Source of the DNA: Mucilaginibacter cryoferens
GTDB taxonomy: Bacteria; Bacteroidota; Bacteroidia; Sphingobacteriales; Sphingobacteriaceae
Length of the DNA: 64,000 nucleotides
Direction of reading: 5' to 3'
Assembly (NCBI RefSeq): GCF_014205845.1
Contig: NZ_JACHCR010000003.1
Coordinates: forward strand, 1-64,000
The position numbers and the translations under genes were made by a program. Shown here piece after piece: positions 52,605-61,166 of this stretch (positions are counted from its first letter, which is position 1; each line of letters begins with the position of its first letter). The notes beneath the pieces are model-generated. The model did no database searches and was not told the origin of the DNA. It worked only from the letters and a program-made list of their open reading frames with translations.

Positions 52605-53714
52605 ATGGAGAGTTGCATTAGTGCCATCGGGATAGCAAATCCCCATAACCGTATTGCCCAGCAGGATATTTACCATTTTATGGTAGATGCCTTTGGGTTG
52701 GATAAAACTAATGCCGCCCGACTCAAAACCATCTATGATAATTCGGGGATAGAACACCGCTACTCGGTAATCCCCGACTTTGGCGAAAGCGACCCATCAA
52801 ACTATACTTTTTTTGATCCATCCGGCAGTTTCGAGCCGTTTCCAGACACACAAAAACGGTTAAAGCTTTACGAGAATGAAGCTATCGCGATAGCTGTTAA
52901 TGCGGTTAAAAACTGCGTGGCTGATTTTGAGGGTGGTATTTTACAACAGATAACCCACCTGGTTACCATTAGCTGTACCGGAATGCATGCACCGGGTATT
53001 GATATTGAACTGGTAGAAAAATTACAACTTAACCGCGATACCGAACGTACCTGCATTAACTTTATGGGCTGCTACGGTGCCGTAAACGGCCTAAAAGTGG
53101 CCGACTATATTTGCCGTGCCAACCCCGAAGCCAAAGTTTTGGTAGTAAGCGTAGAACTTTGTACCCTGCATTTTCAAAAAGAGAACACGCTGGATAACTG
53201 GGTAGCCAACTCGCTATTCTCTGATGGTGCGGCGGCAGTATTTGTAGAAAACACAGCACAGCGGCTGGGCAAGGGCACCTATCTCTCACTAAAAAACTTC
53301 TACTCGGAATTTGTGACCGAAGCGCGCGACGATATGGGCTGGTATGTGGGTAATACTGGTTTCGAGATGAAACTTACCTCGCGGGTGAGCAAGCAGATCA
53401 AAAAAAATATAAAAGCTTTAACAGGCCGTTTTTTACAAAAGGCCAAACTTAATGTCGATGAGATAACGGCCTACGCTGTGCACCCGGGTGGCCGCAAAAT
53501 ACTGGAAGCCGTAGAAGAGGCTTTAGAACTGCCCGAAGAAAGTAATGCCTTTGCTTATGAAACCTTGCAACAGTACGGTAATATGTCGTCGGCTACTATC
53601 CTATTCGTATTGAAAAAAATGCTAAAAGCCGAAAATTTGATCGATCAAAAGATCATGAGCTTTGCCTTTGGGCCTGGCTTAACCGTTGAAGGTATGATAT
53701 TAGAAATGCATTGA
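52605..53714 (+). CDS. Type III polyketide synthase (chalcone-synthase-like)
   Basis: 369 residues. The active-site triad is Cys156 (FMGCYGAVNG), His293 (AVHPGGRKIL) and Asn326 (YGNMSSATIL). The GFGPG loop equivalent is AFGPGLTVEG near the C-terminus. It extends an acyl-CoA starter with malonyl-CoA and cyclises it to a phenol, pyrone or resorcinol ring in the cytoplasm. The next two genes, a flavoprotein and a methyltransferase, follow at 6 and 18 nt, the combination used for alkylresorcinol/alkylquinone synthesis in Streptomyces (SrsA-B-C). The starter and product are not predictable from the sequence. Confidence 0.93.
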   Translation: MESCISAIGIANPHNRIAQQDIYHFMVDAFGLDKTNAARLKTIYDNSGIEHRYSVIPDFGESDPSNYTFFDPSGSFEPFPDTQKRLKLYENEAIAIAVNAVKNCVADFEGGILQQITHLVTISCTGMHAPGIDIELVEKLQLNRDTERTCINFMGCYGAVNGLKVADYICRANPEAKVLVVSVELCTLHFQKENTLDNWVANSLFSDGAAAVFVENTAQRLGKGTYLSLKNFYSEFVTEARDDMGWYVGNTGFEMKLTSRVSKQIKKNIKALTGRFLQKAKLNVDEITAYAVHPGGRKILEAVEEALELPEESNAFAYETLQQYGNMSSATILFVLKKMLKAENLIDQKIMSFAFGPGLTVEGMILEMH

Positions 53715-53720
53715 TCAACC

Positions 53721-54845
53721 ATGAACGACGTAATTATAGTTGGCGGCGGCCTTGCAGGATTATTTAATGCCTTGTTGCTTAACCGGGCCGGACTTAAAGT
53801 TACCCTCATCGAAAAAAAAACATATCCCATGCACCGGGTATGCGGCGAATACATCTCTAACGAAGTTATTCCTTTCCTCAGCGCTTTAGATATCAACCTC
53901 GATCAACTGAACGTTGCCCGCATTAACCGGGTGGAGGTTACGGCAGCATCGGGCACTAAGTTTACCCAAAAGCTTGATTTGGGTGGCTTTGGACTAAGCA
54001 GGTACACCTTCGATAATTTCCTCTATCATAAAGGCCTTGTAGAAGGTGTAAATTTTATGACCGGCACCCGGGTGGAGGATGTACGCTTTATCAACAACCA
54101 TTTTGAAGTGGTCACCCCCGGCGAAATTTTAACCGCTCCCTTGGTGATAGGTTCCTTTGGTAAAAGATCAAACCTGGATCAAAAATTAAAACGGCCGTTC
54201 TTTTATAAACGCAGCCCGTACCTGGCGGTAAAGTTTCATATTAAAATGGATCTGCCGGATGACCTTATTCAACTCAACAACTATAAAGATGGCTATTGCG
54301 GGGTAAGTAAAACCGATGGAGATCGCTATTGTATGTGCTACATGGCACACCGCGACGATTTGCGTAAATACGGTAGCCTGCCCGCTTTGGAGGAGAATAT
54401 CATCCGCAAAAACCCCTACCTCAACGAGATTTTTACCCATGCCGAGTTTTTGCTGGATAAACCAGAGGTAATCAACGAGATCTCTTTCGAGAAAAAAGCG
54501 CCGGTTGATAACCATATATTGATGAGCGGCGATACCGCCGGCATGATAGCCCCCCTTTGCGGCAACGGGATGACGATGGCTATCCACTCGGCCAAGATCC
54601 TGTCAGAAAAGATCATCAGTCATTACAAAGCGGGCAAATTTTATGAAGCTAACCGCATAGCCTTAGAAGCCGACTATACTGATGAATGGAACCGGCAGTT
54701 TGCCCAACGCCTGTGGGTAGGCCGGCAATTACAGCGTTTGTTTGGTAATAATAACACCACAGCCTTAACCCTGCACCTGCTAAACGGGTTGCCACCATTA
54801 TCACGCTACCTTATCAGTAAAACCCACGGCAAACCTTTTGCCTGA
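53721..54845 (+). CDS. Geranylgeranyl-reductase-like FAD-dependent oxidoreductase
   Basis: 374 residues. FAD-binding GGGLAGLFNALLLNRAG is at 7-23. A MHRVCGEYIS segment near residue 35-45 resembles the PCGxG-type signature of the geranylgeranyl reductase subgroup. GDTAGMIAPLCGNGMTMAI near 270 is the second FAD contact. It may hydroxylate or oxidise the polyketide ring, or reduce an isoprenoid chain; the sequence alone does not decide. It lies 6 nt after the PKS stop and 18 nt before the methyltransferase. Confidence 0.87.
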   Translation: MNDVIIVGGGLAGLFNALLLNRAGLKVTLIEKKTYPMHRVCGEYISNEVIPFLSALDINLDQLNVARINRVEVTAASGTKFTQKLDLGGFGLSRYTFDNFLYHKGLVEGVNFMTGTRVEDVRFINNHFEVVTPGEILTAPLVIGSFGKRSNLDQKLKRPFFYKRSPYLAVKFHIKMDLPDDLIQLNNYKDGYCGVSKTDGDRYCMCYMAHRDDLRKYGSLPALEENIIRKNPYLNEIFTHAEFLLDKPEVINEISFEKKAPVDNHILMSGDTAGMIAPLCGNGMTMAIHSAKILSEKIISHYKAGKFYEANRIALEADYTDEWNRQFAQRLWVGRQLQRLFGNNNTTALTLHLLNGLPPLSRYLISKTHGKPFA

Positions 54846-54863
54846 AGTAAGCGTATCTACCAT

Positions 54864-55562
54864 ATGCCCAATTTATCTACCCGCGCCTTTGATGCCGAGA
54901 TCATGGACGACCTGCAATTGCCAGATAGCGAGATAGCCCCCGTTTTAGAAGGCCTAGGCAAAGTGAACTCCTGGTTTGGCGGCCATAAAAATATGATCAA
55001 AGCTTTAAAACTATTCCCGGTACATGCGGGATACTCCATCAGCGATTGGGGATGTGGTGGCGGCGATACTTTAATTGCCATTGCCAAATGGGCCAAACAG
55101 CAGCAAAGGCCCTTAAAGTTAACGGGGGTTGATGCCGCACCCGCAGCTATCAACTTTGCCCGCCTGGAATCAAAGGATTATAACAACATCAGTTATATAC
55201 AGGCCGATGTTGTAAACGATACCGACTTATTAGGCAGCCACGATATTATTATCAGCAGCCTGTTTACCCACCATTTTGATGACGAGCAGTGGATAAAGAT
55301 GATTGGCAACATGCATACTTCGGCCCGCAAGGGAATCATTATTACCGACCTGCACCGGCATTGGGTATTGTACTATGCTGTTATTTTTATCACCCATGTT
55401 TTAACCCGCAATAAAATGGTACGTTATGATGGGCCCCTATCTGTAAAACGCGCCTTCAAAAAACACGAATTATTAACGCTGCTCAAAAATGCGCAAATTG
55501 ATAACTTTAATTTAACATGGAAGTGGCCTTTCCGCTGGGAGTTAGTGATCTATAAATCGTAG
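54864..55562 (+). CDS. SAM-dependent class I methyltransferase
   Basis: 232 residues. The SAM-binding motif SDWGCGGGDTLIAIAKW is at about 58-74, followed by LTGVDAAPAAINFA (motif II acidic end) and DIIISSLFTHHF. It is probably an O- or C-methyltransferase acting on the product of the preceding enzymes. It sits 18 nt after the flavoprotein gene and 10 nt before the histidine kinase gene. Confidence 0.88.
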   Translation: MPNLSTRAFDAEIMDDLQLPDSEIAPVLEGLGKVNSWFGGHKNMIKALKLFPVHAGYSISDWGCGGGDTLIAIAKWAKQQQRPLKLTGVDAAPAAINFARLESKDYNNISYIQADVVNDTDLLGSHDIIISSLFTHHFDDEQWIKMIGNMHTSARKGIIITDLHRHWVLYYAVIFITHVLTRNKMVRYDGPLSVKRAFKKHELLTLLKNAQIDNFNLTWKWPFRWELVIYKS

Positions 55563-55572
55563 CTTTACGGTT

Positions 55573-56637
55573 ATGAATTTGCGTGTTTTAGTTTTAGTTA
55601 CAGCAACGGGCGTGGCCATAACGCTATCGGCAGTAAATTTTTATTTTCAGCATAAGTGGTACGATGTAATGATCACCTTTACAGCCACCCTGGCTGTAAG
55701 TTATTTTGTGTTTTACTACCTTATAGAAAAATACATTTACTCGCGCATAAAACTTATTTATAAGCTTATCCACAATTTAAAGCTTGGCCGCGACTTGCGC
55801 GATGCCCTTGGCGAGCACGTTACCGCCAACCCAATTGACGATGTGGAGCAGGAAGTAAAGGAATGGGCAAAGCAAAAAAAATCGGAAATTGACGATCTGC
55901 GCAAGCAGGAGAAATTCCGTCGCGATTTTTTATCCAACATCTCGCACGAGTTTAAAACACCGCTTTTTGCCATACAGGGATATATAGAGGCATTGCAGGA
56001 TGATGACTTTGACGACCGCGAACTAGCCCGCCAGTTTTTAGAGAAAGCGGCCAAAAACGTAGACCGGCTGAGCTACCTCATCAAAGATCTGGATGAGATA
56101 TCAAAGCTCGAATCGGGTGAGATCCCTATCAATTATACCAAATTTAAGATCAACGACCTCATTAAAGAGGTTTTTGAATCATTAGAGATAAAGGGCAAGC
56201 AGTACAAAATAAAGCTGATATTTAAGCAGAAATACGATGAAGGCATCATTGTACTTGCCGACCGTGAAAAGATAAGACAGGTTTTGGTAAACCTGATAGA
56301 CAACTCTTTTAAGTACGGCAAAGAAGAAGGCAGTACATCCCTAAGCCTGTTTGTATTAGACGACCAGGTTTTGGTTGAAGTTACCGACGACGGTATTGGT
56401 ATTGAAGAGAAATTTTTACCCCGCTTGTTTGAGCGTTTTTACCGTACAGATAGCAGCCGCTCGAGGCAAATTGGTGGTTCGGGCCTGGGCCTGGCCATTG
56501 TAAAACACATTATAGAGGCACATCAGCAAACCATCAACGTACGTAGTACTGAGGGCCTGGGATCAACCTTTGGATTTACTTTGCAAAGAGCAAAACAAAC
56601 TTTACCTTTCCCAAACATACCAGTGTTAAAAAGTTAA
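55573..56637 (+). CDS. Sensor histidine kinase without sensor domain (PhoR-like core), orphan
   Basis: 354 residues. Two transmembrane helices at about 4-22 and 32-52 have almost no periplasmic loop. HisKA with the phosphorylated His125 (NISHEFKTP) follows, then the HATPase with an N-box (NLIDNSFKYG), DDGIGIEEKF, FYRTDSSRS and GGSGLGLAIVKHI. No response regulator is adjacent. It begins 10 nt after the methyltransferase, so it is likely translated with the polyketide operon. It precedes a phosphate uptake pair, which recalls PhoR, but nothing in the sequence shows a phosphate link. Confidence 0.9.
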   Translation: MNLRVLVLVTATGVAITLSAVNFYFQHKWYDVMITFTATLAVSYFVFYYLIEKYIYSRIKLIYKLIHNLKLGRDLRDALGEHVTANPIDDVEQEVKEWAKQKKSEIDDLRKQEKFRRDFLSNISHEFKTPLFAIQGYIEALQDDDFDDRELARQFLEKAAKNVDRLSYLIKDLDEISKLESGEIPINYTKFKINDLIKEVFESLEIKGKQYKIKLIFKQKYDEGIIVLADREKIRQVLVNLIDNSFKYGKEEGSTSLSLFVLDDQVLVEVTDDGIGIEEKFLPRLFERFYRTDSSRSRQIGGSGLGLAIVKHIIEAHQQTINVRSTEGLGSTFGFTLQRAKQTLPFPNIPVLKS

Positions 56638-56659
56638 CATTAATTTAACATAGCAACCG

Positions 56660-56667
56660 TACCTTTA
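56660..56667 (+). promoter_or_regulatory. Possible -7 box of the phosphate uptake pair
   Basis: TACCTTTA, one base from TAnnTTTG, 17 nt before ATG 56685. Confidence 0.35.
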
Positions 56668-56684
56668 CGCCAATTTTAAGCATC

Positions 56685-57335
56685 ATGTCATTAAACAGCA
56701 TTTTTCAGTACTTTGTACCTAAGGACAAAAAAATATTTTTTCCTTTATTTGAGCAGGCAGCAAGCAATGTAGTAACTATGGGTACTGTACTGGTTGAAGC
56801 AGTAAACTCAAACAACAGCGCAACCCGCGAAGAACTGTTTAAACAAATTGATAAACTGGAGAACAAAGGCGATGAGCTTACCCATCAGATTTATTTAGAG
56901 TTGGGTAAAAATTTCATCACCCCGTTTGATCGTGAAGACATTCATGCTTTGGCTACCGCCATTGATGATGTGGCCGATTACATCCAGGGGGCAGCCAATC
57001 GTATGAGTCTTTATAACATTGATGATTTTAATGAGCACATCCGCAAATTATCTGACTTGATATTACAGGCCAGCATCGATCTTGAAAAAGCCGTACGCGA
57101 GTTAAAAGACCTGCGCAACGTGCGTAACATTGCCGATTCCTGCATCAGGATAAACAGCATTGAAAACCAGGCCGACTATGTTTTTGATCGCGCTGTTGCC
57201 GATTTGTTCCTTTACGAAAAGGATGCCATCCGTCTGATAAAATACAAAGAGATACTTGCCGCCTTAGAAACCGCTACCGATATGTGCGAAGACGCGGCCA
57301 ACGTAATGGAATCTATTTTAGTTAAAAACGCTTAA
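56685..57335 (+). CDS. DUF47/PhoU-like phosphate transport accessory protein
   Basis: 216 residues, all helical, with the DUF47 (PhoU-divergent) pattern: KQIDKLENKGDELTHQIYLEL near 50-70, ITPFDREDIHALATAIDDVADYI at about 80-103, and SIENQADYVFDRAVADLF near 155. Such proteins are paired with PiT transporters and regulate them. The PiT gene follows after 20 nt. Confidence 0.92.
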   Translation: MSLNSIFQYFVPKDKKIFFPLFEQAASNVVTMGTVLVEAVNSNNSATREELFKQIDKLENKGDELTHQIYLELGKNFITPFDREDIHALATAIDDVADYIQGAANRMSLYNIDDFNEHIRKLSDLILQASIDLEKAVRELKDLRNVRNIADSCIRINSIENQADYVFDRAVADLFLYEKDAIRLIKYKEILAALETATDMCEDAANVMESILVKNA

Positions 57336-57355
57336 GCACACCTAATCATCACTAA

Positions 57356-58366
57356 ATGGTTACCTCCCTACTTGTTGTTATTGTTTTACTTGCACTCGTT
57401 TTTGATTACACCAACGGTTTTCATGATGCGGCCAACTCTATAGCTACCATTGTATCTACCAAAGTGCTTACACCTTTCCAGGCTGTGTTAATGGCAGCGG
57501 TATTTAATTTTGCAGCATACTTTTTTATTAAAGATCATAAGGTTGCCAATACGGTATCAAAAATTGTACTGGAGCACTATGTTACATTACATGTAATACT
57601 GGCAGGTTTGGTTGCCGCTATCTCCTGGAATTTAATAACCTGGTGGTTTGGTATCCCTTCAAGCTCATCGCACACGCTTATTGGCGGTTTTGCAGGTGCC
57701 GGGATGACAAATGCTATATACATGGGCGCAAACGCCTTGCATGCTATTGAAATGCAATATGTATTAACCATTATAGCCTACATTGTTTTAGCTCCTTTTA
57801 TTGGTTTAATTATAGCCTACATTGTAACCATATTAATATTAAACATTTGTAAAAGAGCAAGGCCGGCAACTGCCGAGCGTTGGTTTAAAAGATTACAACT
57901 GGTATCTGCCGCAGCATTAAGCTTTGCACACGGTGGTAACGATGCCCAAAAAGTAATGGGTATTTTATATGTAACATTAATTGCAGGCAAGGTAATTCAC
58001 GCCGGTGCGCCTATGCCAGATTGGATTCCGTTGGCCTGTTACACGGCTATAGCTGCTGGTACCATGAGCGGTGGATGGAAAATTGTTAAAACCATGGGCT
58101 CCAAAATAACCAAGGTAACCCCGTTAGAAGGCGTAAGTGCCGAAACCGCAGGTGCTATCACCCTGTTTATTACCGAGCGCTTTGGTATCCCGGTATCTAC
58201 CACGCACACCATTACAGGTTCTATTATCGGTGTTGGTTTAACCAAACGTGTATCGGCTGTGCGCTGGGGCGTAACCGTTAACCTCATCTGGGCCTGGATA
58301 ATTACCATACCTATTTCGGCGTTAATTGCTGCCGGTGTATTTGCGCTGTTAAAAGTATTGGGATAA
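57356..58366 (+). CDS. pit: PiT-family inorganic phosphate transporter
   Basis: 336 residues with about ten transmembrane helices. The two duplicated PiT signatures are present: DYTNGFHDAANSIATIVST near residue 18-36 and FAHGGNDAQKVMGI near 184-197. It imports phosphate with a cation (proton or sodium). It follows its DUF47 partner by 20 nt. Confidence 0.93.
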   Translation: MVTSLLVVIVLLALVFDYTNGFHDAANSIATIVSTKVLTPFQAVLMAAVFNFAAYFFIKDHKVANTVSKIVLEHYVTLHVILAGLVAAISWNLITWWFGIPSSSSHTLIGGFAGAGMTNAIYMGANALHAIEMQYVLTIIAYIVLAPFIGLIIAYIVTILILNICKRARPATAERWFKRLQLVSAAALSFAHGGNDAQKVMGILYVTLIAGKVIHAGAPMPDWIPLACYTAIAAGTMSGGWKIVKTMGSKITKVTPLEGVSAETAGAITLFITERFGIPVSTTHTITGSIIGVGLTKRVSAVRWGVTVNLIWAWIITIPISALIAAGVFALLKVLG

Positions 58367-58408
58367 TTCCCTATTATTGTTGACACCATTTGCTAATTGT
58401 TAACCACC

Positions 58409-59143
58409 ATGAAAATAAAAATATTTTCTGCAACAGCTATACTGTTATTTATAACGCTAAGCAGCTGCGATACCCTTAACCAGGTAGCCCAGGCAGCAAC
58501 AACCAACAGCCAGATAACGCCCAGCACTTTTGAAATTGGCAATGGCCTTAAACAGGCGCTTGAAATTGGCACCGGCAAAAGTTCAGATCAACTATCGGCA
58601 GTTGATGGCTTTTTAAAAAATGCTGAGGTTAAAATTCTTTTCCCCCCACAGGCGCAAAGCGCCGAAAGAACATTACGTGATATTGGCCTGGGCAGTCTTT
58701 GCGATAATGTGATCACTTCCCTTAACCATGCAGCCGAAGATGCGGCTGTAAAAGCGAAACCCATATTTTTGAGTGCCATAAAGCAAATGACACTACAGGA
58801 TGTAACCAACATTTTGTTGGGCAGCCAGGATGCCGCAACCCAATACTTTAAAAAAACTACTACAATACAATTGGCCAGCCAGTTTAAACCGGTTATACAG
58901 GTTAGCCTCAACAAAGCAGGCGCAACCAAATACTATACCGATGCTGCACAGGCCTATAACAAAATCCCTTTTGTATCAAAAATAAATCCCGATATCAGCG
59001 ACTATGTAACCCAAAAAGCTATCGATGGTTTATTTATTGAGATTGCCAAAGAGGAGCTAAACATTCGCCAAAATCTTGGCGCACGTACTACGCCATTGCT
59101 GCAAAAGGTTTTCTCATTTGCTGATAGACAACAAAAGAAATAG
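58409..59143 (+). CDS. DUF4197 lipoprotein
   Basis: About 244 residues from ATG 58409; a TTG at 58397 opens the frame but the ATG fits the signal. FSATAILLFITLSSC ends in a lipobox (LSSC), so the mature protein starts at Cys and is lipid-anchored. The rest is DUF4197: GLKQALEIGTGKSSDQLSAV, FPPQAQ and LLGSQDAATQYFKKTT. The function of the family is unknown. It is 42 nt after the PiT gene and probably has its own or shared transcript. Confidence 0.88.
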   Translation: MKIKIFSATAILLFITLSSCDTLNQVAQAATTNSQITPSTFEIGNGLKQALEIGTGKSSDQLSAVDGFLKNAEVKILFPPQAQSAERTLRDIGLGSLCDNVITSLNHAAEDAAVKAKPIFLSAIKQMTLQDVTNILLGSQDAATQYFKKTTTIQLASQFKPVIQVSLNKAGATKYYTDAAQAYNKIPFVSKINPDISDYVTQKAIDGLFIEIAKEELNIRQNLGARTTPLLQKVFSFADRQQKK

Positions 59144-59180
59144 GGCGAAGCCCCCCAGCCCCCTAAAGGGGGAGCTTTTT
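59144..59180. repeat. CCCC-type repeat after the DUF4197 gene
   Basis: GGCGAAGCCCCCCAGCCCCC followed by TAAAGGGGGAGCTTTTTGAT, nearly identical to the 23931 copy, starting at the stop codon. Confidence 0.65.
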
Positions 59181-59213
59181 GATTTGCAGATTATAGAATT
59201 TCAAAATAGTTAT

Positions 59214-59260
59214 CATAATATAAAAGGCCAATCGCAAAACGATTGGCCTTTTATATTATG
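59214..59260. terminator. Strong bidirectional terminator
   Basis: 21-bp perfect stem (CATAATATAAAAGGCCAATC... paired with the mirror arm ending TTATATTATG) around a CAAAA loop, between the convergent DUF4197 gene and porX. Confidence 0.88.
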
Positions 59261-59269
59261 TTTTTTAAG

Positions 59270-59300
59270 TCTCCCCTTCAGGGGAGATTTAGAGGGGCTG
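59270..59300. repeat. CCCC-type repeat, opposite side of the terminator
   Basis: AGTCTCCCCTTCAGGGGAGA followed by TTTAGAGGGGCTG, abutting the porX stop codon. It mirrors the 59144 copy across the hairpin. Confidence 0.6.
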
Positions 59301-60854
59301 TTATTTCGGCCCGTAAGTTACCACCGGTATTATCATTTCTTCTAACGAGATGCCGCCATGCTGGAAGGTCTCGTTATAAAAATTAACAAAGTGATTGTAG
59401 TTGTTAGGGTACACAAAGTAGCTATCCTCTTTAGCAAATACAAAGCTGCTGCTTAAGTGCAGCTTGGGTAACATAGCATCGTGCGGGTTGCGGATGTGGA
59501 ATACTTCCTTGGCATTATAATTAAGGTTTTTACCTTGTTTGTAACGCAGGTTGGTATTGGTATTTCTATCTCCCACAATTTTACTCGGGTTTTTTACCCT
59601 AATGGTACCATGATCTGTAGTAATTACAACACGAACCTGTTTCTGCGCTAAAAACTTCAACAGATCAAATAAAGGCGAGTGCTCAAACCACGATAGTGTT
59701 AACGAGCGGTAAGCAGCATCATCACTAGCCAGTTCACGAATCATCTGCATATCTGTACGGGCATGCGATAGCATATCCACAAAGTTGTAAACAACCACGT
59801 TCAGCTCGTTATTCATCAGGTTACTTACCGATTCGTTCAACGCCCTACCCTCGTCAATATTCAGAATTTTGTGGTACGAGTGTTTGCAATCCCTGCGCAA
59901 CACACGTTTCAGATGGTCGGCAACAAAGTCGGCCTCGTACAGGTTTTTACCGCCTTCGTCCTCATCGTTTTGCCACATCTGCGGGTACCGTTTCTCCATA
60001 TCTAAAGGCATCAGGCCACTAAAAATAGAGTTACGGGCATATTGTGTTGCTGTAGGCAAAATACTGTAATATGTATCTTCCTCTTCCAGCCTAAAATATT
60101 CGGAAATTATGGGGTTGATGATTTTAAACTGATCGTAACGCAGGTTATCTATCAATATAAAAAACAATGGGCCTTTACCATCCAATTTAGGGAACACCTT
60201 CTTTTTAAATAATTGCGGCGAGCTGGTTGGTGCCATATCCGGATTTTTGATCCAGTTTAAATAGTTGCGCTCAATAAACTTACAAAACTGCGTGTTGGCT
60301 TCGGCCTTTTGCATGGTCAAAATCTCGTGCATACCGGCATCTTCCAGTTGCTCCAGTTCCAGTTCCCAATAGATGAGTTTCTTGTAAACATCAACCCATT
60401 CCTGGTGACTCAGGTTATCGTTAAGCGTCATCCCCAGCGTACGGAAATCCATTTGGTAGGCCATGGTGGTTTTTTCGGTAACCAGGCGTTTATTTTCCGT
60501 TAGCTTTTTAATGGTAAGCAATATCTGCTTAGGGTGAACCGGCTTAATAAGGTAATCATCAATTTTAGAACCGATGGCATCCTCCATCAAATATTCCTCT
60601 TCATTTTTTGTTATCAGCACAATAGGCACATCGTTGTTGATGTTTTTAATTTGCTGTAAGGTTTCAAGCCCGGTAAGGCCTGGCATATTCTCATCTAAAA
60701 AAACAAGGTCGAAATAGCCGCTTTTGAACGTATCAACAGCATCGTTGCCATTGGTTACCGTGGTAACTTTATAGCCTTTTTCGCTTAAGAAGAGTATATG
60801 TGGTCGTAACAGGTCAATTTCGTCATCAGCCCATAAAATGGTGGTATCTTGCAT
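59301..60854 (-). CDS. porX: PorX: response regulator with PglZ/alkaline phosphatase-like domain (type IX secretion)
   Basis: 517 residues. The N-terminal CheY-like receiver has Asp10-Asp11, the phosphorylated Asp54 (LVFLDENMPG) and Lys104. The C-terminal PglZ domain (about 210-517) has FFILIDNLRYDQF and the nucleophile region LPTATQYARNSIFSG (Thr268/270), plus VVITTDHGTIRV and GDRNTNTNLRY. This domain order, length and sequence identify PorX, which controls type IX secretion genes with the sensor PorY and sigma factor SigP in Porphyromonas gingivalis. No PorY-like kinase is adjacent. Confidence 0.95.
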   Translation of the reverse strand: MQDTTILWADDEIDLLRPHILFLSEKGYKVTTVTNGNDAVDTFKSGYFDLVFLDENMPGLTGLETLQQIKNINNDVPIVLITKNEEEYLMEDAIGSKIDDYLIKPVHPKQILLTIKKLTENKRLVTEKTTMAYQMDFRTLGMTLNDNLSHQEWVDVYKKLIYWELELEQLEDAGMHEILTMQKAEANTQFCKFIERNYLNWIKNPDMAPTSSPQLFKKKVFPKLDGKGPLFFILIDNLRYDQFKIINPIISEYFRLEEEDTYYSILPTATQYARNSIFSGLMPLDMEKRYPQMWQNDEDEGGKNLYEADFVADHLKRVLRRDCKHSYHKILNIDEGRALNESVSNLMNNELNVVVYNFVDMLSHARTDMQMIRELASDDAAYRSLTLSWFEHSPLFDLLKFLAQKQVRVVITTDHGTIRVKNPSKIVGDRNTNTNLRYKQGKNLNYNAKEVFHIRNPHDAMLPKLHLSSSFVFAKEDSYFVYPNNYNHFVNFYNETFQHGGISLEEMIIPVVTYGPK

Positions 60855-61166
60855 AGTATCTGTATTTAAATAATCAGAATTTTCAGGATTTGTGAATTTT
60901 CAGAATTATTGAATTTGGTGAATTAAGATTAAGTTGATTCAAATATGCCATTTTTAATCAGGCTTATTTTGTTAATTCTTAAATTTTATCAACTGCGTAG
61001 TATTCTTGAGTACTTCTCAGAAACACTCCGCAAAAAAATTCTGATTCAGAATGTAAACCCCAAAGGGACGGTTTTGTTGTCACTGAGTAAAGGTATTAAC
61101 AAAATTTAACAAACATCGGTCGCTTATTTTACCTTTGTTTTACATTTTTGCACTTTACTTGGTCCA
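60855..61166. other. Divergent promoter region between porX and the HD gene
   Basis: AT-rich. TACCTTTG at 61130-61137 is a perfect -7 box for the plus-strand HD gene, 30 nt before its TTG. CAGAATTTTCAGG and CAGAATTATTGAATTTGG are short near-repeats at 60886-60915. No gene or strong hairpin seen. Confidence 0.5.

Noticed and set aside
50972-55562. Flexirubin or aryl-polyene cluster
   Set aside because: No DarA/DarB, ketosynthase/chain-length or ACP genes; the synthase is a single type III PKS.
59301-60854. Secreted alkaline phosphatase
   Set aside because: No signal peptide, and an N-terminal receiver domain is present; it is PorX.
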